Shown here one piece after another: positions 9,394-19,061 of a stretch of DNA of 64,000 nucleotides. The notes under the pieces are model-generated. The model had not been told where the DNA came from, did not search any database, and saw nothing but the letters and a program-made list of their open reading frames with translations. Every line of letters starts with the position of its first letter. Position 1 is the first letter of the stretch. Source of the stretch: Bradyrhizobium sp. (GTDB lineage: Bacteria; Pseudomonadota; Alphaproteobacteria; Rhizobiales; Xanthobacteraceae); the NCBI RefSeq assembly GCF_030646015.1, contig NZ_JAUSLT010000065.1, forward strand, positions 1 through 64,000. Direction: 5' to 3'. Position numbers and translations under genes: made by a program.

Positions 9394-9696
9394 ATGAATC
9401 TCTCCCCCCGCGAAAAGGACAAGCTGCTGATCTCGATGGCGGCGATGGTGGCGCGGCGCCGGCTGGAGCGCGGCGTCAAGCTCAACCATCCCGAGGCCAT
9501 CGCCATCATCTCCGATTTCATCGTCGAGGGCGCCCGCGACGGCCGCACCGTCGCCGAACTGATGAAGGCGGGCGCTGAGGTCATCACCCGCGCCCAGTGC
9601 ATGGACGGCATCGCCGAGATGATCCACGACATCCAGGTCGAAGCAACCTTTCCCGACGGGACCAAACTCGTCACCGTGCATGAGCCGATACGATAG
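9394..9696 (+). CDS. ureA: Urease subunit gamma
   Basis: A 100-residue protein of full family length with the signature [29 protein letters not shown] and [19 protein letters not shown] C-terminus. It is the smallest structural subunit of the (UreABC)3 urease. It lies between ureD and ureB, ten bases before the ureB start. Confidence 0.97.
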   Translation: MNLSPREKDKLLISMAAMVARRRLERGVKLNHPEAIAIISDFIVEGARDGRTVAELMKAGAEVITRAQCMDGIAEMIHDIQVEATFPDGTKLVTVHEPIR

Positions 9697-9706
9697 GAAT
9701 GCCCAC

Positions 9707-10012
9707 ATGATCCCCGGCGAACTCTTCATCCAGGACGGCGAGATCGAGCTCAATGCCGGCCGCAAGACGGTAACGCTGACGGTGGCCAATAGCGGCGACC
9801 GTCCGATCCAGGTCGGCTCGCACTATCATTTCTTCGAAACCAACCCGGCGCTGAAGTTCGAGCGCAAGAAAGCTCGCGGCATGCGCCTCGACATCGCCGC
9901 CGGCACCGCCGTCCGCTTCGAGCCCGGCCAGACCCGCGACGTGCAGCTGGTGGCGCTGGCCGGCAAGCGCGTGGTCTACGGCTTTCGTGGCGAGATACAG
10001 GGCAAGCTGTGA
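9707..10012 (+). CDS. ureB: Urease subunit beta
   Basis: A 101-residue beta subunit. The start at 9707 gives [16 protein letters not shown], the conserved UreB N-terminus, with AGGAA upstream; a longer frame from 9680 is unlikely. Further family sequence includes [15 protein letters not shown] and [13 protein letters not shown]. It packs against UreC in the urease trimer. An unusual 199-base gap carrying an extragenic repeat separates it from ureC. Confidence 0.97.
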   Translation: MIPGELFIQDGEIELNAGRKTVTLTVANSGDRPIQVGSHYHFFETNPALKFERKKARGMRLDIAAGTAVRFEPGQTRDVQLVALAGKRVVYGFRGEIQGKL

Positions 10013-10032
10013 ATAAACGACACACCTTTCGT

Positions 10033-10189
10033 CGTCATCCCCGGATAAGCGCAATTACGCTTACTCGGGAGGTGCGCGCCCTCGGCGGCGCATTTGCGCC
10101 GCTGACTTGCGCGCCTCGAAGGATGAGCAGCGCACACCATCGGTCATCCTTCGAGGCTCGCCCAAGTGGGCTCGCACCTCAGGATGACG
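10033..10189. repeat. Extragenic palindromic repeat between ureB and ureC
   Basis: A composite palindrome bounded by CGTCATCC (10033-10040) and GGATGACG (10182-10189). Inside is a perfect 12-base inverted repeat, CTCGAAGGATGA (10115-10126) and TCATCCTTCGAG (10144-10155). A related element lies at 43401-43527. It interrupts the urease structural genes and will form stable hairpins in the message. Confidence 0.8.
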
Positions 10190-10211
10190 GCCCCGAAATT
10201 GGAGCACGAAC

Positions 10212-11923
<1,712 letters not shown>

Positions 11924-11924
<1 letters not shown>

Positions 11925-11971
11925 AGCGCGCGCAGCAAAAGTGGGCACCGGTTTTGCGTTCGAGCGCGCTT
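11924..11971. repeat. Nested inverted repeat at the end of ureC
   Basis: Outer arms AAGCGCGC (11924-11931) and GCGCGCTT (11964-11971) enclose GCAAAA (11935-11940) and TTTTGC (11952-11957). It starts in the ureC stop codon and could act as a 3' hairpin or partial terminator. Confidence 0.6.
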
Positions 11972-12029
11972 CTGGGCTAAGGTCCCGCCCGGCTCAAAAA
12001 GCCCCAAACAAGAAGCCCGGGAGGATCTC

Positions 12030-12329
12030 GTGATCTACGTCGTCGCCACGCTGACCATCAAGCCTGAAACGCGCGCCGAATTCATCGCCGCCGCCACCGC
12101 CTGCATCGCGGGTACCCGCAAGGAGCCCGGCAATATCGCCTATGATTTGCATGAGAGCGTCACCGATCCCGCCAAGATGGTGTTCGTCGAGCAGTGGGAA
12201 AACGCCGAAGCGCTGGTGCCGCATCGAGGCATGGAGCACATGAAGACCTTCGGCCGTGTCGCTGTGAAATGCATGGCGGCCCCGCCGAAGATCGAAATCA
12301 TCACGCCCGCCGACGTCACCGTGCGCTGA
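12030..12329 (+). CDS. ABM-domain protein, putative quinol monooxygenase (copy 1)
   Basis: A 99-residue single-domain protein of the antibiotic biosynthesis monooxygenase (ABM) fold: MIYVVATLTIKPETRAEF, KEPGNIAYDLHES, and a WENAEAL segment followed by a conserved His. Members are small ferredoxin-like dimers, some of which oxidise quinols without a cofactor; the substrate here is unknown. Its start reads GTG at 12030 with GGGAGGAT upstream. It is the first of two tandem paralogs placed between ureC and ureE, so it is probably co-transcribed with urease although no role in urease is known. Confidence 0.85.
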   Translation: MIYVVATLTIKPETRAEFIAAATACIAGTRKEPGNIAYDLHESVTDPAKMVFVEQWENAEALVPHRGMEHMKTFGRVAVKCMAAPPKIEIITPADVTVR

Positions 12330-12352
12330 AAACAACAATAAGGACAAGGCAC

Positions 12353-12652
12353 ATGATTTACGTGATTGCCACCACGCAGGTGAAGCCGGAGGGCCGCGAA
12401 GCCTTCATCAAGGGTCACAAGGAATGCATTGCCGAGACGCGGAAGGAAAAAGGCTGCGTCTCCTATGAAGGCCACACCAGCATTCACGATCCCAATCTCT
12501 ACGTCGTGGTCGAGCGCTGGGAGACCCGCGACGATCTCAACGCGCATGGCAAGGCGCCGCACATGAAGGTCTGGCGCGAATATGCAGCACCCTATCGGGC
12601 TTCGCCGACGGTGATCGAGATCATCAGCGACGGCAAGGTCGAGAAGTTCTGA
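12353..12652 (+). CDS. ABM-domain protein, putative quinol monooxygenase (copy 2)
   Basis: A 99-residue paralog of the preceding gene, with [31 protein letters not shown] and [13 protein letters not shown]. The start at 12353 makes it the same length as copy 1. The two copies are clearly related but well diverged, so the duplication is not recent. It ends two bases before ureE, which implies translational coupling within the urease operon. The biochemical function is not identifiable beyond the ABM family. Confidence 0.85.
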   Translation: MIYVIATTQVKPEGREAFIKGHKECIAETRKEKGCVSYEGHTSIHDPNLYVVVERWETRDDLNAHGKAPHMKVWREYAAPYRASPTVIEIISDGKVEKF

Positions 12653-12654
12653 TC

Positions 12655-13236
12655 ATGATCCGCGCCACCCGAGTCCAGGGCCAGCATCACTGGAAGGAAG
12701 CACCGGCCGATACCGTCGTGCTGGATTTCGACGACCGGCACCGGCGACGGATGGTAATGACCGGCACGCGCGGGCTCGAATTCCTGCTCGATCTCGAAAA
12801 CGCGGTGGCGTTGCGCGGCGGCGACGCGCTGGTGCTGGAGGATGGCCGGCTGGTCGAGGTGGTGGCCGCACCGGAGCCGCTGATCGAGATTCGCTGCAAC
12901 GATCCGCTCCATCTGGTGCGGGTCGGCTGGCATCTCGGCAACCGCCATCTGCCGACGCAGATCATGGCGAAGGGCCTGCGGATCCGGCGCGACCACGTCA
13001 TCGAGGCGATGGTGAAGGGGCTCGGTGCGCGCGTGATCGAGATCGAGGCGCCGTTCGACCCCGAGGGCGGCGCCTATGCCGCCGGCCACGCCCAAGCGGC
13101 GGAGCCCGATCCGCACGCCCATGCGGCGCACGATCATGCATCGCATGATCATGGCCATCACGGTGATCACGTTCACGACGAGCATTGCGATCACGACCAT
13201 CACCACGGTCATTCCCATGCTCATGACCACAAATAG
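12655..13236 (+). CDS. ureE: Urease accessory protein UreE (nickel metallochaperone)
   Basis: A 193-residue UreE. The N-terminal peptide-binding domain and the metal-binding domain with GNRHLPTQI and its conserved His lie within residues 1-140. The last 50 residues contain about 20 histidines and many aspartates, a nickel-storing tail. UreE delivers nickel to the UreDFG-apourease complex. The gene follows the second ABM gene by two bases and probably overlaps the start of ureF. Confidence 0.95.
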   Translation: MIRATRVQGQHHWKEAPADTVVLDFDDRHRRRMVMTGTRGLEFLLDLENAVALRGGDALVLEDGRLVEVVAAPEPLIEIRCNDPLHLVRVGWHLGNRHLPTQIMAKGLRIRRDHVIEAMVKGLGARVIEIEAPFDPEGGAYAAGHAQAAEPDPHAHAAHDHASHDHGHHGDHVHDEHCDHDHHHGHSHAHDHK

Positions 13237-13954
13237 GTCGCCGCCCCCGGACCATCCCGGCGGCATGACGCAGGCCGAGGGCGCGGCGCTGTACCGGCTG
13301 ATGACCTGGCTGTCGCCGGCGTTCCCGGTCGGCGCGTTCTCCTATTCCAGCGGCATCGAATGGGCGGTGGAAGCCGGCGATATTACCGATGCGGCTTCCC
13401 TGAGCGACTGGCTCGCTTCGATGTTGCTCGACGGCTCCGGCTTTTGCGACGGCGTATTTGTGGCGCAGGCACACCGCGCCGCCGCCTCGCATGACGAGGC
13501 GCTGCTGCGCGAGGTCGCCGAGCTCGCGGCCGCCTTCGTGCCGTCGCGCGAGCGCCAGCTGGAAACCTCGTCGCAGGGTCGCGCCTTCATCGAGATCGCG
13601 CGCTCGGCCTGGAATTGCGACGGGCTCGACCAACTGGTTGCGCAATGCGACGGCGTCATCGTCTATCCCGTCGCGGTCGGCCTGGTCAGCGCCGCGCATG
13701 AGATTCCGCTCGCCTCCACCATGCATGCCTTCTTCCACGCCGTGACCTCGAACTGGATTTCCGCCGGCGCGCGGCTGATCCCGCTCGGGCAAACCGACAG
13801 CCAGCGCGTGCTGGCGCAGCTCGAACCCGTCGTGGTCGCCACCGCCGGGCGGGCGCTGCAGGCCACACTCGACGATCTCGGCAGCGCCACTTTTCGCGCC
13901 GATCTCGCCGGCATGCGGCACGAAACGCAATACACCAGGTTGTTCAGGTCATGA
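13223..13954 (+). CDS. ureF: Urease accessory protein UreF
   Basis: The core [21 protein letters not shown] and [13 protein letters not shown] segments identify UreF, which acts with UreD and UreG in nickel insertion and gates the GTPase UreG. The start is uncertain: ATG at 13223 overlaps ureE by 14 bases, while ATG at 13265 ([12 protein letters not shown]) gives a 229-residue protein with the usual N-terminus. I give the longer one. The stop overlaps the next start (ATGA at 13951-13954). Confidence 0.92.
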   Translation: MTTNRSPPPDHPGGMTQAEGAALYRLMTWLSPAFPVGAFSYSSGIEWAVEAGDITDAASLSDWLASMLLDGSGFCDGVFVAQAHRAAASHDEALLREVAELAAAFVPSRERQLETSSQGRAFIEIARSAWNCDGLDQLVAQCDGVIVYPVAVGLVSAAHEIPLASTMHAFFHAVTSNWISAGARLIPLGQTDSQRVLAQLEPVVVATAGRALQATLDDLGSATFRADLAGMRHETQYTRLFRS

Positions 13955-14388
13955 GGGGTGCAGCCATGCGCGCAATCAGAACGACGGTCCTGATCCTCGC
14001 AGCATGGATCGCGCTGGCGGCGCCGGGATTTGCCGCCGGCAGCCTCGGCCTCGATGAGGTACTGGCGGCGGTGGCGAAGGCTCCGGAGCTGGTGGCCGAA
14101 ATCCGGGCCGAGCTGGACAGGAACAAGCTCAAGCCGGGCGATGTGACCTGTATTGGCGCCCGCCACGGCAATCACTGGAAATATCTCGGCGGCGGCCGGG
14201 CGGCGCCTTACGAATGCGAGATCGGCAGACGCACGCTGGAGATCGAGGCCGACCGGATCTATTTCGACGCGCGCGGCAAATCGCTCGGCGATCTCGAAAA
14301 GGCCGACCCGAAGCGCGCCAGGACCTTCCGGGAAAGCAATTTCAAATGGACGTGGACCGACGCGGGCGGAAAAAAGGAAGAGAAATAG
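13951..14388 (+). CDS. Hypothetical secreted protein inside the urease operon
   Basis: A 145-residue protein that I do not recognise. Residues 1-28 form a clear signal peptide (hydrophobic [16 protein letters not shown] followed by AGS), so it should act in the periplasm. The mature part has two cysteines (TCIGARHG and YECEIG) that could form a disulfide, and a charged Lys-rich C-terminus. Its start overlaps the ureF stop and it ends one base before ureG, so it is translated with the urease accessory genes. ATG at 13966 is a possible alternative start. Confidence 0.8.
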   Translation: MRGAAMRAIRTTVLILAAWIALAAPGFAAGSLGLDEVLAAVAKAPELVAEIRAELDRNKLKPGDVTCIGARHGNHWKYLGGGRAAPYECEIGRRTLEIEADRIYFDARGKSLGDLEKADPKRARTFRESNFKWTWTDAGGKKEEK

Positions 14389-14389
14389 C

Positions 14390-15031
14390 ATGAGCAGTCA
14401 TTCGCACGGCCCGCTTCGCATCGGCATCGGCGGCCCCGTCGGCTCCGGCAAGACCGCGCTGATGGATCTGCTCTGCAAGGCGATGCGCGAGCGCTACGAC
14501 ATCGCCGCGATCACCAACGACATCTACACCAAATGGGACGCCGAATTCCTGGTGCGCTCGGGGTCGCTGAGTCAGGACCGTATCGCAGGCGTCGAGACCG
14601 GCGGTTGCCCGCATACCGCGATCCGCGAGGATGCCTCGATGAACCTGGCCGCCGTCGCCGACATGCGGGCGAAATTTCCCGGCCTCGACCTGGTGCTGAT
14701 CGAATCCGGCGGAGACAATCTCGCCGCCACCTTCTCGCCGGAACTCGCCGACCTCACGATCTATGTCATCGATGTCGCCGCCGGCGACAAGATCCCCTCC
14801 AAGGGCGGCCCCGGCATCACGCGGTCGGACCTGCTGGTGATCAACAAGATCGATCTCGCGCCCTATGTCGGCGCGTCGCTGGAGAAGATGGACACCGATG
14901 CGCGGCGGATGCGCGGCGAGCGTCCCTTCGTCATGACCAACCTGAAGAAGAGCGAAGGCCTCGATCGCATCATCGGCTTCATCGAGGCCAAAGGCGGGCT
15001 GCGGCCGTCGGCGCCGGCCAAGGCAAGCTGA
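14390..15031 (+). CDS. ureG: Urease accessory GTPase UreG
   Basis: A 213-residue SIMIBI-class GTPase that powers nickel insertion into urease. It shows the P-loop GGPVGSGKT (residues 14-22), the metal-binding CPH motif (Cys73-Pro-His75), [15 protein letters not shown] and the guanine-specificity NKIDLA. It starts at 14390 just after the small secreted protein gene and is the last gene of the urease block. Confidence 0.97.
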   Translation: MSSHSHGPLRIGIGGPVGSGKTALMDLLCKAMRERYDIAAITNDIYTKWDAEFLVRSGSLSQDRIAGVETGGCPHTAIREDASMNLAAVADMRAKFPGLDLVLIESGGDNLAATFSPELADLTIYVIDVAAGDKIPSKGGPGITRSDLLVINKIDLAPYVGASLEKMDTDARRMRGERPFVMTNLKKSEGLDRIIGFIEAKGGLRPSAPAKAS

Positions 15032-15044
15032 AGGCATTCGTACT

Positions 15045-15072
15045 CACCTCTCCCCGCTTGCGGGTAGAGGTG
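15045..15072. repeat. Short hairpin of the CTCTCCCCGC repeat family
   Basis: CACCTCT (15045-15051) and AGAGGTG (15066-15072) flank CCCCGCTTGCGGG, so the whole element folds back on itself. It lies 13 bases after the ureG stop and probably serves as the 3' end structure of the urease transcript. Larger relatives lie at 24383, 36398 and 42041. The rest of 15073-15322 shows nothing definite. Confidence 0.6.
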
Positions 15073-15322
15073 CTCCAGGACAAGGGGAAAAAAAACCTCC
15101 AACCTCGCCGGAACAAACCCGCGCCACCGCGATTAGCACTCTCTGGCCCCGACGGAAAACACTGTCGGCGAGCCATGTTTGGTCCCGCGTCACCAACCGC
15201 AGTTGCGTACCGATGATCGCTCCTTCATTATATGAGTCGGCTGGCTTTCATCCTGCTTCGGTTTCTCGCCGCACCGGCGGACGTCAAATGCTTGATCTAT
15301 TTTTTTCGCCAACGCCTCATCG

Positions 15323-16999
15323 TTGAGTAAGCGAGTGGTCCGGCTTGGTTTCATCATCGGTTTTATCGCACTGATCGGGGTCCTGTTCTCCGGGCTTGCG
15401 GCTTATCGCGTCCACGATCAGGAGCTGATGCTGGAGGGGATCGCGATGGCGCGCGCGATCGACGTTCATGCCAGCCTGGTGCAGGACCGGCTGACCGAGC
15501 GTGAGCTGCTCGCCCGCGTCGCATCCGGCCTGTTCCGCGCGCCCGGCGTGATCAAGGCCAACATGCTGCAGCCGCTGCGCTCCTCGATCTATGCCTTCAA
15601 GACCGATTTCGTGGTCGCCAGCTGGATCGCGCGGCTGCAGCCAAATGAGTTGCCGGCGGCGCGCGCCGAGCTCGCCGGCGCCGGATTCTCCAATCCGGCG
15701 ATTCGCGGGTTCGATGACAAGCCTCTGGATCCGGGGGCGCTCGACAAGCCGATCGACCTGGTGATGGACGTCGAGCCGCGCAGCGCGGAGACCAGGATTT
15801 TCCCCGGCCGCACCCTCGACCAGCATCCGGTGCTGGGGCCGACGCTGGCGCGGGCGATGGCCGAGGGCAAGCCGGTGGCATCCGATCCGATGCCGCTGCT
15901 GCGCCCGAACGGGCCGGTCGGTCTCGTGCTGGCGGCGCCCGTGCTGCAGGAGGGCGACGCCGCGCCCGCGGGCTTCGTGACGTTTTCCTATGAGCTGGCG
16001 CCGCTGATGCTGGCGAACGACGATCTGTCGCTGTTCTCGGTGGTGCTGAAGGATCCGCGCAACGCCGACCAGGAATTGATCGCGCTCAACCGGGACAACA
16101 TCGCCTCGCGGCTGGTCGGACCGGAATCGGCAGCACCCTCGATGGTCAGGAAGATCGGCTTCGGCGGCCGCGACTGGTCGCTGGCCTATTACGCCAAGTC
16201 CAATGCGGTGATGCGCGCGCAGCAGACTGCCGCCATCGTCGCCGCGATCGGTCTGGCGCTGACCGGCATCATCTGCGGGCTGTTCGGCTATGTCGCCTAC
16301 AACAATCTGCGGCTCAGCCGCGAGATCCAGGTGCGGACCGGCTTCGAGCGCCGGCTGACCGCCGTGATCGACGAACTGAATCACCGCGTGAAGAACATTC
16401 TGGCGGTGATCCAGTCGATCGTGACGCGGACGCTGCGCCATGGCGCCGACATCGACGTCGCCCGCGAACTGCTGATCGGCCGCATCCACGCCATGTCGAA
16501 CGTGGTCTCGCTGCTGTCCGAAAGCCAGTGGCAGGGCGTCAAACTGAAGGGGCTGTTCGAGGCGCGCGCGATCCCCCATGCCGAGCGCATCGCGGTCTCG
16601 GGTCCCGATATCGCGGTGAGCGCGCGCGCAGCCCAGAGCCTGTCGCTGTTGTTCTTCGAACTGGCGTCGCATTCCGACGAGGGGCTGTCGCTGGTCGGCA
16701 AGCATCCCCACATCGTCGCGCATTGGGAAGTGACCGGCGAAGAGCCCGAGGCCATCTTCCATTTTCGCTGGGAGGAGTTCAACACCAGCGAGGCGACCCG
16801 CCGCGCCGACAGCGATTTCGGTCTGATCCTGCTCGACCGCGTTGCGCCGGAGGCGCTGGGCGGCGCCTCCAAGCGGTTCTTCACCGATGTCAGCTACGTC
16901 TACGAACTCACCGCGCCGATGGAGACCGTCGTCGACATGACCGAGCGCGACCGCACCGAACAATTGCGCACTAGGCCGGGACGACGAATCGTGGGTTGA
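15323..16999 (+). CDS. Membrane sensor histidine kinase, HWE family, beside the general stress locus
   Basis: A 558-residue protein. A transmembrane helix near residues 9-28 is followed by a periplasmic sensor region to about 300 and a second helix at about 303-325. The HWE/HisKA_2 phosphorylation box ELNHRVKNILAVIQ comes next. The family's ATP-binding N-box, normally HELATNA, reads FELASHS here, so the conserved Asn is missing; a WEE and a DFGLILLDR segment remain. Kinases of this type feed PhyR in the general stress response, and ecfG-nepR-phyR lie immediately downstream. It starts with TTG at 15323; no in-frame ATG lies between there and the upstream stop. Confidence 0.85.
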   Translation: MSKRVVRLGFIIGFIALIGVLFSGLAAYRVHDQELMLEGIAMARAIDVHASLVQDRLTERELLARVASGLFRAPGVIKANMLQPLRSSIYAFKTDFVVASWIARLQPNELPAARAELAGAGFSNPAIRGFDDKPLDPGALDKPIDLVMDVEPRSAETRIFPGRTLDQHPVLGPTLARAMAEGKPVASDPMPLLRPNGPVGLVLAAPVLQEGDAAPAGFVTFSYELAPLMLANDDLSLFSVVLKDPRNADQELIALNRDNIASRLVGPESAAPSMVRKIGFGGRDWSLAYYAKSNAVMRAQQTAAIVAAIGLALTGIICGLFGYVAYNNLRLSREIQVRTGFERRLTAVIDELNHRVKNILAVIQSIVTRTLRHGADIDVARELLIGRIHAMSNVVSLLSESQWQGVKLKGLFEARAIPHAERIAVSGPDIAVSARAAQSLSLLFFELASHSDEGLSLVGKHPHIVAHWEVTGEEPEAIFHFRWEEFNTSEATRRADSDFGLILLDRVAPEALGGASKRFFTDVSYVYELTAPMETVVDMTERDRTEQLRTRPGRRIVG

Positions 17000-17019
17000 T
17001 TCCGGCCACGACAAACAAA

Positions 17020-17044
17020 AAAGGCGGCCCACCGGGCCGCCTTT
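17020..17044. terminator. Bidirectional terminator between the kinase gene and ecfG
   Basis: AAAGGCGGCCC, loop ACC, GGGCCGCCTTT. On the minus strand it is followed by a strong U-run (TTTTTTGTTTG), terminating ecfG. On the plus strand the T-run is short but can serve the convergent kinase gene. Confidence 0.85.
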
Positions 17045-17064
17045 CCGCTTCGTATTTGACCGCA

Positions 17065-17613
17065 CTAACCTCCGCTGCCGCCGATCACGGCGCGGACGGT
17101 GTTGTCGGGGCCGAAATCGTCGGCGCCGTCGACATAGAGCAATGCGCTCAGTTTCGAGCGCGCGCGGTTGACGCGGCTCTTGATGGTGCCGACCGCGCAG
17201 CCGCAGATGGCGGCGGCGTCTTCATAGGAGAAGCCGGAGGCGCCGACCAGGATCAGCGCTTCGCGCTGGTCCTGCGGCAACTTGTCGAGTGCCACGCGGA
17301 ATTCCTCGAATTCCAGATGCGCGCTTTGCGCCGGCTGGGTTTTCAGGGTCTTGGCATAGTTGCCGTCGGCGTCCTCCACCTCCCGCCGCCGCTTGCGATA
17401 GTCGGAGCGGAACAGGTTGCGCAGGATCGTGAACAGCCAGGCCGGCAGGTTCGAGCCGGGCTGGAACGAGTCGATATTGGCGAGCGCGCGCAGCAGCGTC
17501 TCCTGCACGAGATCGTCGGCACGATCACCATTGCCGCTGAGCGAGATCGCAAACGCGCGCAAGGATGGGACCGACGCAAGAATGTCGTCGCGAAGTGAGT
17601 CTGTGAGAGGCAT
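17065..17613 (-). CDS. ecfG: General stress ECF sigma factor EcfG
   Basis: A 182-residue ECF sigma factor with region 2 (ISLSGNGDRADDLVQETLLRALA) and region 4 (LPQDQREALILVGASGFSYEDAAA and GTIKSRVNRARSKL). It directs RNA polymerase to general-stress promoters (GGAAC-N16/17-CGTT type). It is held inactive by NepR and freed when phosphorylated PhyR takes NepR away. Its ATG overlaps the nepR stop by one base (TAATG), so the two are coupled. The synteny with nepR and divergent phyR is decisive. Confidence 0.95.
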   Translation of the reverse strand: MPLTDSLRDDILASVPSLRAFAISLSGNGDRADDLVQETLLRALANIDSFQPGSNLPAWLFTILRNLFRSDYRKRRREVEDADGNYAKTLKTQPAQSAHLEFEEFRVALDKLPQDQREALILVGASGFSYEDAAAICGCAVGTIKSRVNRARSKLSALLYVDGADDFGPDNTVRAVIGGSGG

Positions 17614-17831
17614 TAGTCCCTCCCGTCATTGTTTTTGGCAGGATCACCGGTGGGTCCAGGCGCATCGAGCTTCTTGATCAGCTCGGCAAAGCGGTCCGGC
17701 ACGCCCTGCCGCACCACGTCGTCATACATGGCCCTGAGCTGGTGCCCGATTCTCGATTGAATCTCGGTGTTGAGCCGGCCCGGCTTTCCGGGAGCGGCCA
17801 CCTTGCTGGCTTGAGACTTTACATCTTTCAT
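17613..17831 (-). CDS. nepR: Anti-sigma factor NepR
   Basis: A 72-residue protein with the NepR core IGHQLRAMYDDVVRQGVP and RFAELIKKLD. It binds EcfG in unstressed cells and switches to phosphorylated PhyR under stress. I chose the ATG at 17831 (MKDVKSQASK), because the longer frame needs a TTG start at 17876. It overlaps ecfG by one base and is divergent from phyR. Confidence 0.93.
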   Translation of the reverse strand: MKDVKSQASKVAAPGKPGRLNTEIQSRIGHQLRAMYDDVVRQGVPDRFAELIKKLDAPGPTGDPAKNNDGRD

Positions 17832-17957
17832 GACCTGTTCCACGCTTCCCCGAGAGTTAAGTCCCTGTAGTTTCAAGAATTATCCTTGATTCCGAGGCCT
17901 TTTCTGTCGTTCTAACGGGGCTAATTCCAACTGCGCCGGAAAGTTCCCGGCAATAGG

Positions 17958-17982
17958 GGAACTTTTTGCAGGCTGGGACGTA
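17958..17982 (+). promoter_or_regulatory. Candidate EcfG-type promoter upstream of phyR
   Basis: GGAAC (17958-17962), 16 bases, then CGTA (17979-17982), against the general-stress consensus GGAAC-N16/17-CGTT. It is about 80 bases before phyR and would give positive feedback. One -10 base differs, so this is tentative. Confidence 0.35.
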
Positions 17983-18058
17983 GTCCTTCACATTCTGGGG
18001 GAACCGGGTCACCCCCTGTCGGGATGCTTTGGCCCAGAGCAGGATATATGGAGTGGGG

Positions 18059-18859
18059 ATGTCGCGATCACAGCTTGTTGCTGAACATTTACCGTTATTG
18101 CGGCGCTATGCCCGTGCGCTGACGGGAAATCAGGCCTCCGGCGACGCCTATGTCGGGGCCATGCTGGAAGCCCTGCTGCAGGACCCGGCCTTGCTCGACG
18201 AGCAGCACGGCCCGCGCGCCGGCCTGTTCCGGCTGTTCACGAAAATCTGGAATTCGGTTTCGCTCAACGACGATTCCGATGTCGCGACCTTGCCGATGCC
18301 GTCGGAGCGGCGGCTGTCGAACATCACGCCGCTGCCGCGGCAGGCGTTCCTGCTGCTGTCGCTGGAAGGTTTTTCCGAGGAGGAAGTGGCCTGGATTCTC
18401 GGCATCGATGTCGCCGAAACCCGCAAGCTGGCCGATACCGCCGGCCGCGAAATGGCCGCCGAAATCGCCACCGACGTGCTGATCATCGAGGACGAGACCT
18501 TCATCGCGATGGATCTCGAGAGCCTCGTCAAGAATCTCGGTCACAACGTGATCGGCGTCGCCCGCACCCATGCCGACGCCATCGCGCTGGCCAAGAACCG
18601 CAAGCCGGGCCTGATCCTCGCCGACATCCAGCTCGCCGACGGCTCCTCCGGCCTCGACGCCGTCAACGAACTGCTGAAAGTGTTCGAGGTGCCGGTGGTG
18701 TTCATCACCGCTTATCCCGAACGCTTCCTGACCGGCGAACGCCCCGAGCCGGCGTTCCTGATCTCAAAGCCGTTCCAGCCCGCGATGGTCTCCGCGGTCG
18801 CGAGCCAGGCGCTGTTCTTCCAGCGCAACTCGCGCAACCGGGCGCCGCGGGTGGCGTGA
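18059..18859 (+). CDS. phyR: General stress response regulator PhyR
   Basis: A 266-residue anti-anti-sigma regulator. Residues 1-125 are a degenerate ECF-sigma-like domain (LPLLRRYARALTGNQ, LPRQAFLLLSLEGFSEEEVAWIL) that mimics EcfG to bind NepR. Residues 138-260 are a receiver domain with acidic pocket IIEDE, phosphoacceptor Asp189 (LADIQL) and Lys237 (SKPF). The start at 18059 (MSRSQLVAEHLP) has GGAGTGGGG upstream. It is divergent from nepR-ecfG and followed by a clear terminator. Confidence 0.96.
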   Translation: MSRSQLVAEHLPLLRRYARALTGNQASGDAYVGAMLEALLQDPALLDEQHGPRAGLFRLFTKIWNSVSLNDDSDVATLPMPSERRLSNITPLPRQAFLLLSLEGFSEEEVAWILGIDVAETRKLADTAGREMAAEIATDVLIIEDETFIAMDLESLVKNLGHNVIGVARTHADAIALAKNRKPGLILADIQLADGSSGLDAVNELLKVFEVPVVFITAYPERFLTGERPEPAFLISKPFQPAMVSAVASQALFFQRNSRNRAPRVA

Positions 18860-18890
18860 GCTGAGCGGGAAGCTATCGGTTGAAATGAAT

Positions 18891-18921
18891 TCGGCGCGCT
18901 GCAAGGCGCGCCGATTTTTTT
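18891..18921 (+). terminator. Rho-independent terminator of phyR
   Basis: TCGGCGCGC, loop, GCGCGCCGA as a 9-bp stem followed by seven T residues, about 30 bases after the phyR stop. Confidence 0.92.
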
Positions 18922-18949
18922 GTGGGGCAGGCGGCCGAGGCGTCCACAG

Positions 18950-19036
18950 CCGTCATTGCGAGGAGCACTTGCGACGAAGCGATCCAGTTTTGTTTGCGGT
19001 GCGCGATGGATTGCTTCGCTTTGCTCGCAATGACGG
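18950..19036. repeat. Extragenic palindromic repeat after phyR
   Basis: Bounded by CCGTCATTGCGAG (18950-18962) and its exact inverse CTCGCAATGACGG (19024-19036). A further inner palindrome pairs GAAGCGATCCA with TGGATTGCTTC. This is a different family from the CTCTCCCC repeats. Confidence 0.8.
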
Positions 19037-19061
19037 CTTGAACTACGACTTCCGCTCGCCA

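Noticed and set aside
15110..15134. GGAAC-N16-GATT as an EcfG promoter for the HWE kinase gene
   Set aside because: Only half of the -10 element fits.
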